DNA of 64,000 nucleotides from Sindora glabra. Taxonomy: Eukaryota > Streptophyta > Magnoliopsida > Fabales > Fabaceae. Numbering within the stretch: position 1 is the stretch's first letter; each line of letters starts with the position of its first letter. Position numbers and translations under genes: made by a program. The stretch spans positions 54,402,851-54,466,850 of the forward strand of contig CM035232.1 of NCBI GenBank assembly GCA_020226215.1. The letters run 5' to 3'. The notes under the pieces were generated by a model. It was not told the origin of the DNA. It ran no database searches and saw only the letters and a program-made list of their open reading frames with translations. This document shows positions 62,891 to 64,000 of the stretch, piece by piece.

Positions 62891-64000
62891 TATTTTAAAT
62901 AATTAGATATGTAAAATCAGTAAGGCAAAACTAGATAAGCCCATAATTTAAATAGATAAAATTGGACGAGCCTGCATAAGACTGCAAGTAACCTGCATTA
63001 ATTTTTTTTCTTTTTGAGGAATAATATAAGTGATTAAACTATTAGATGTACACATAAAAATTAAAAATTGGATTCTAAATGTGGTAGAATGCACCAAACC
63101 CTTTTAAAAAAAATAGATTACGTTGGATTAAAAAAAATTTGATAAGTTGTTATTGGACAATTAGATTTTTTTTAGTTGATTAGTCAAATAAAACTAAAAA
63201 ATTATATTAAATTATTAAATATTATATTAAATTAAATTAAAATTTTTTAAATATTTGAATGATTATAAAGTAAAAAACGAAGACCCACAAGCAATCCTAC
63301 AATCATACGAGCTTACTAAAAATAAATTTCACATAGATTGCTTGTAACCATTTAAACTCGCAAAATCCATAAATTTGAGATTCGTTTTACATGTGTAAAT
63401 GAATTCATCCAAATAAAATTTATTCAAATTTTTGTAAAGTTCTCCTTTTTTGGATATAATGCAAAAATTCTCTTCCTTGTCTATTAAAATACAAAGTTTT
63501 ATACAAAAATACTCCTTTTTTTTAATCTAAAATTCATACTCAAGATCTAATGCATATATATTAGGTAGATTACTATTTTTATCATTAAAAAATATAAGAA
63601 AAACAAAAATTCTCCTACTATTAAAATAAAATAGAATTTTCTTTGATCAGCTTTTCACATTTGATCTCGGAATATGACCCACTAGAAATTGAGATTTAGA
63701 TTTCCTCCAAAAATGTGGGGACCGTATGCACCAAGATTGTAAAAGTCACATTTGTTCTCTCAAAAACTAAGAATCGAAACTAGCAATTATGTGTGGCTCC
63801 AAATGCTTCAGTGCTCTCTATCACACTACACTCCAAATTGCCAAACCATGGGCTCAAGAACTTACGTCGAAATATCCCCTCTTTCACAAACCAAAATATA
63901 AACCCATCAAAGGCATCAATCTCTAACCTCTAAATAAGCAAAGAAACCAACCTCAAATTATATTTTACTAGAGAAAGAAAGAAAGAAAAGTGTTAAAGTT
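62891..64000 (+). promoter_or_regulatory. PGR5 F upstream region and leader, gene lies beyond the window
   Basis: Contains the TATA motif aatataaac at 63895-63903 and most of the leader. By the 6608 bp offset the start codon should fall 22 bases past the end. Whether that copy is intact or cut like E cannot be seen. Confidence 0.6.

Larger units (their letters stand above)
57487..64000 (+). repeat. 6.6 kb tandem duplication, right copy (runs off the window)
   Basis: Right partner of 50880-57486. The first ~345 bp differ from the left copy more than the rest does, then near-identity continues to the last base. The final bases (gtgttaaagtt) match the leader of copy E at 57392. Confidence 0.9.

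Overview
The window is AT-rich nuclear DNA from a plant, most likely a eudicot. The evidence is a chloroplast-targeted photosynthesis gene with a GT-AG intron, decayed plant transposons (MULE, hAT-type and Mutator-type MITEs, SINE-like inserts) and long non-coding stretches. I cannot name the species. All repeat comparisons were made by eye.

Layout. Positions 1-5650 hold a decayed Mutator-like (MULE) transposase on the + strand (701-3650) and a small GRF-zinc-finger-like ORF on the - strand (5007-5393). From about 5655 to the end the window is one array of diverged, rearranged direct repeats, each built around PGR5 (PROTON GRADIENT REGULATION 5, a thylakoid protein of cyclic electron flow around photosystem I). 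PGR5 has two exons here (264 nt and 105 nt, 122 aa).

PGR5 copies. A (about 7560-8104) has lost exon 1 and the last codons. B (15961-17032) and C (30275-30881) are intact. D (43114-44158) has a one-base insertion in exon 2. E (57414-57575) breaks after codon 24 and runs into unrelated repeat DNA. F has only its upstream region inside the window; its start codon is predicted 22 bases past the end.

Modules. A full unit is: P (PGR5 with about 3.7 kb of 5' and 3' flank), Q (minisatellite, three ~350 bp tandem repeats, MITEs, a CT/TA microsatellite), S (a ~2 kb stretch with no recognised gene) and T (~5.6 kb with a hAT-type MITE, a SINE-like insert and, in some units, a Mutator-type MITE with a 9 bp target duplication). 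A and C keep Q. B and D share a ~3.3 kb deletion of Q and carry a ~1.37 kb insert (R), so the array looks partly like a doubled A-B / C-D dimer. Positions 50880-57486 and 57487-64000 form a 6608 bp tandem duplication that is almost identical over most of its length.

B and C are the only copies here that could plainly encode a full PGR5. The rest of the array records birth and death of gene copies through unequal exchange, microhomology deletions, templated filler insertions and a small hairpin inversion. No bacterial operon, CRISPR array, rRNA or tRNA gene was seen.
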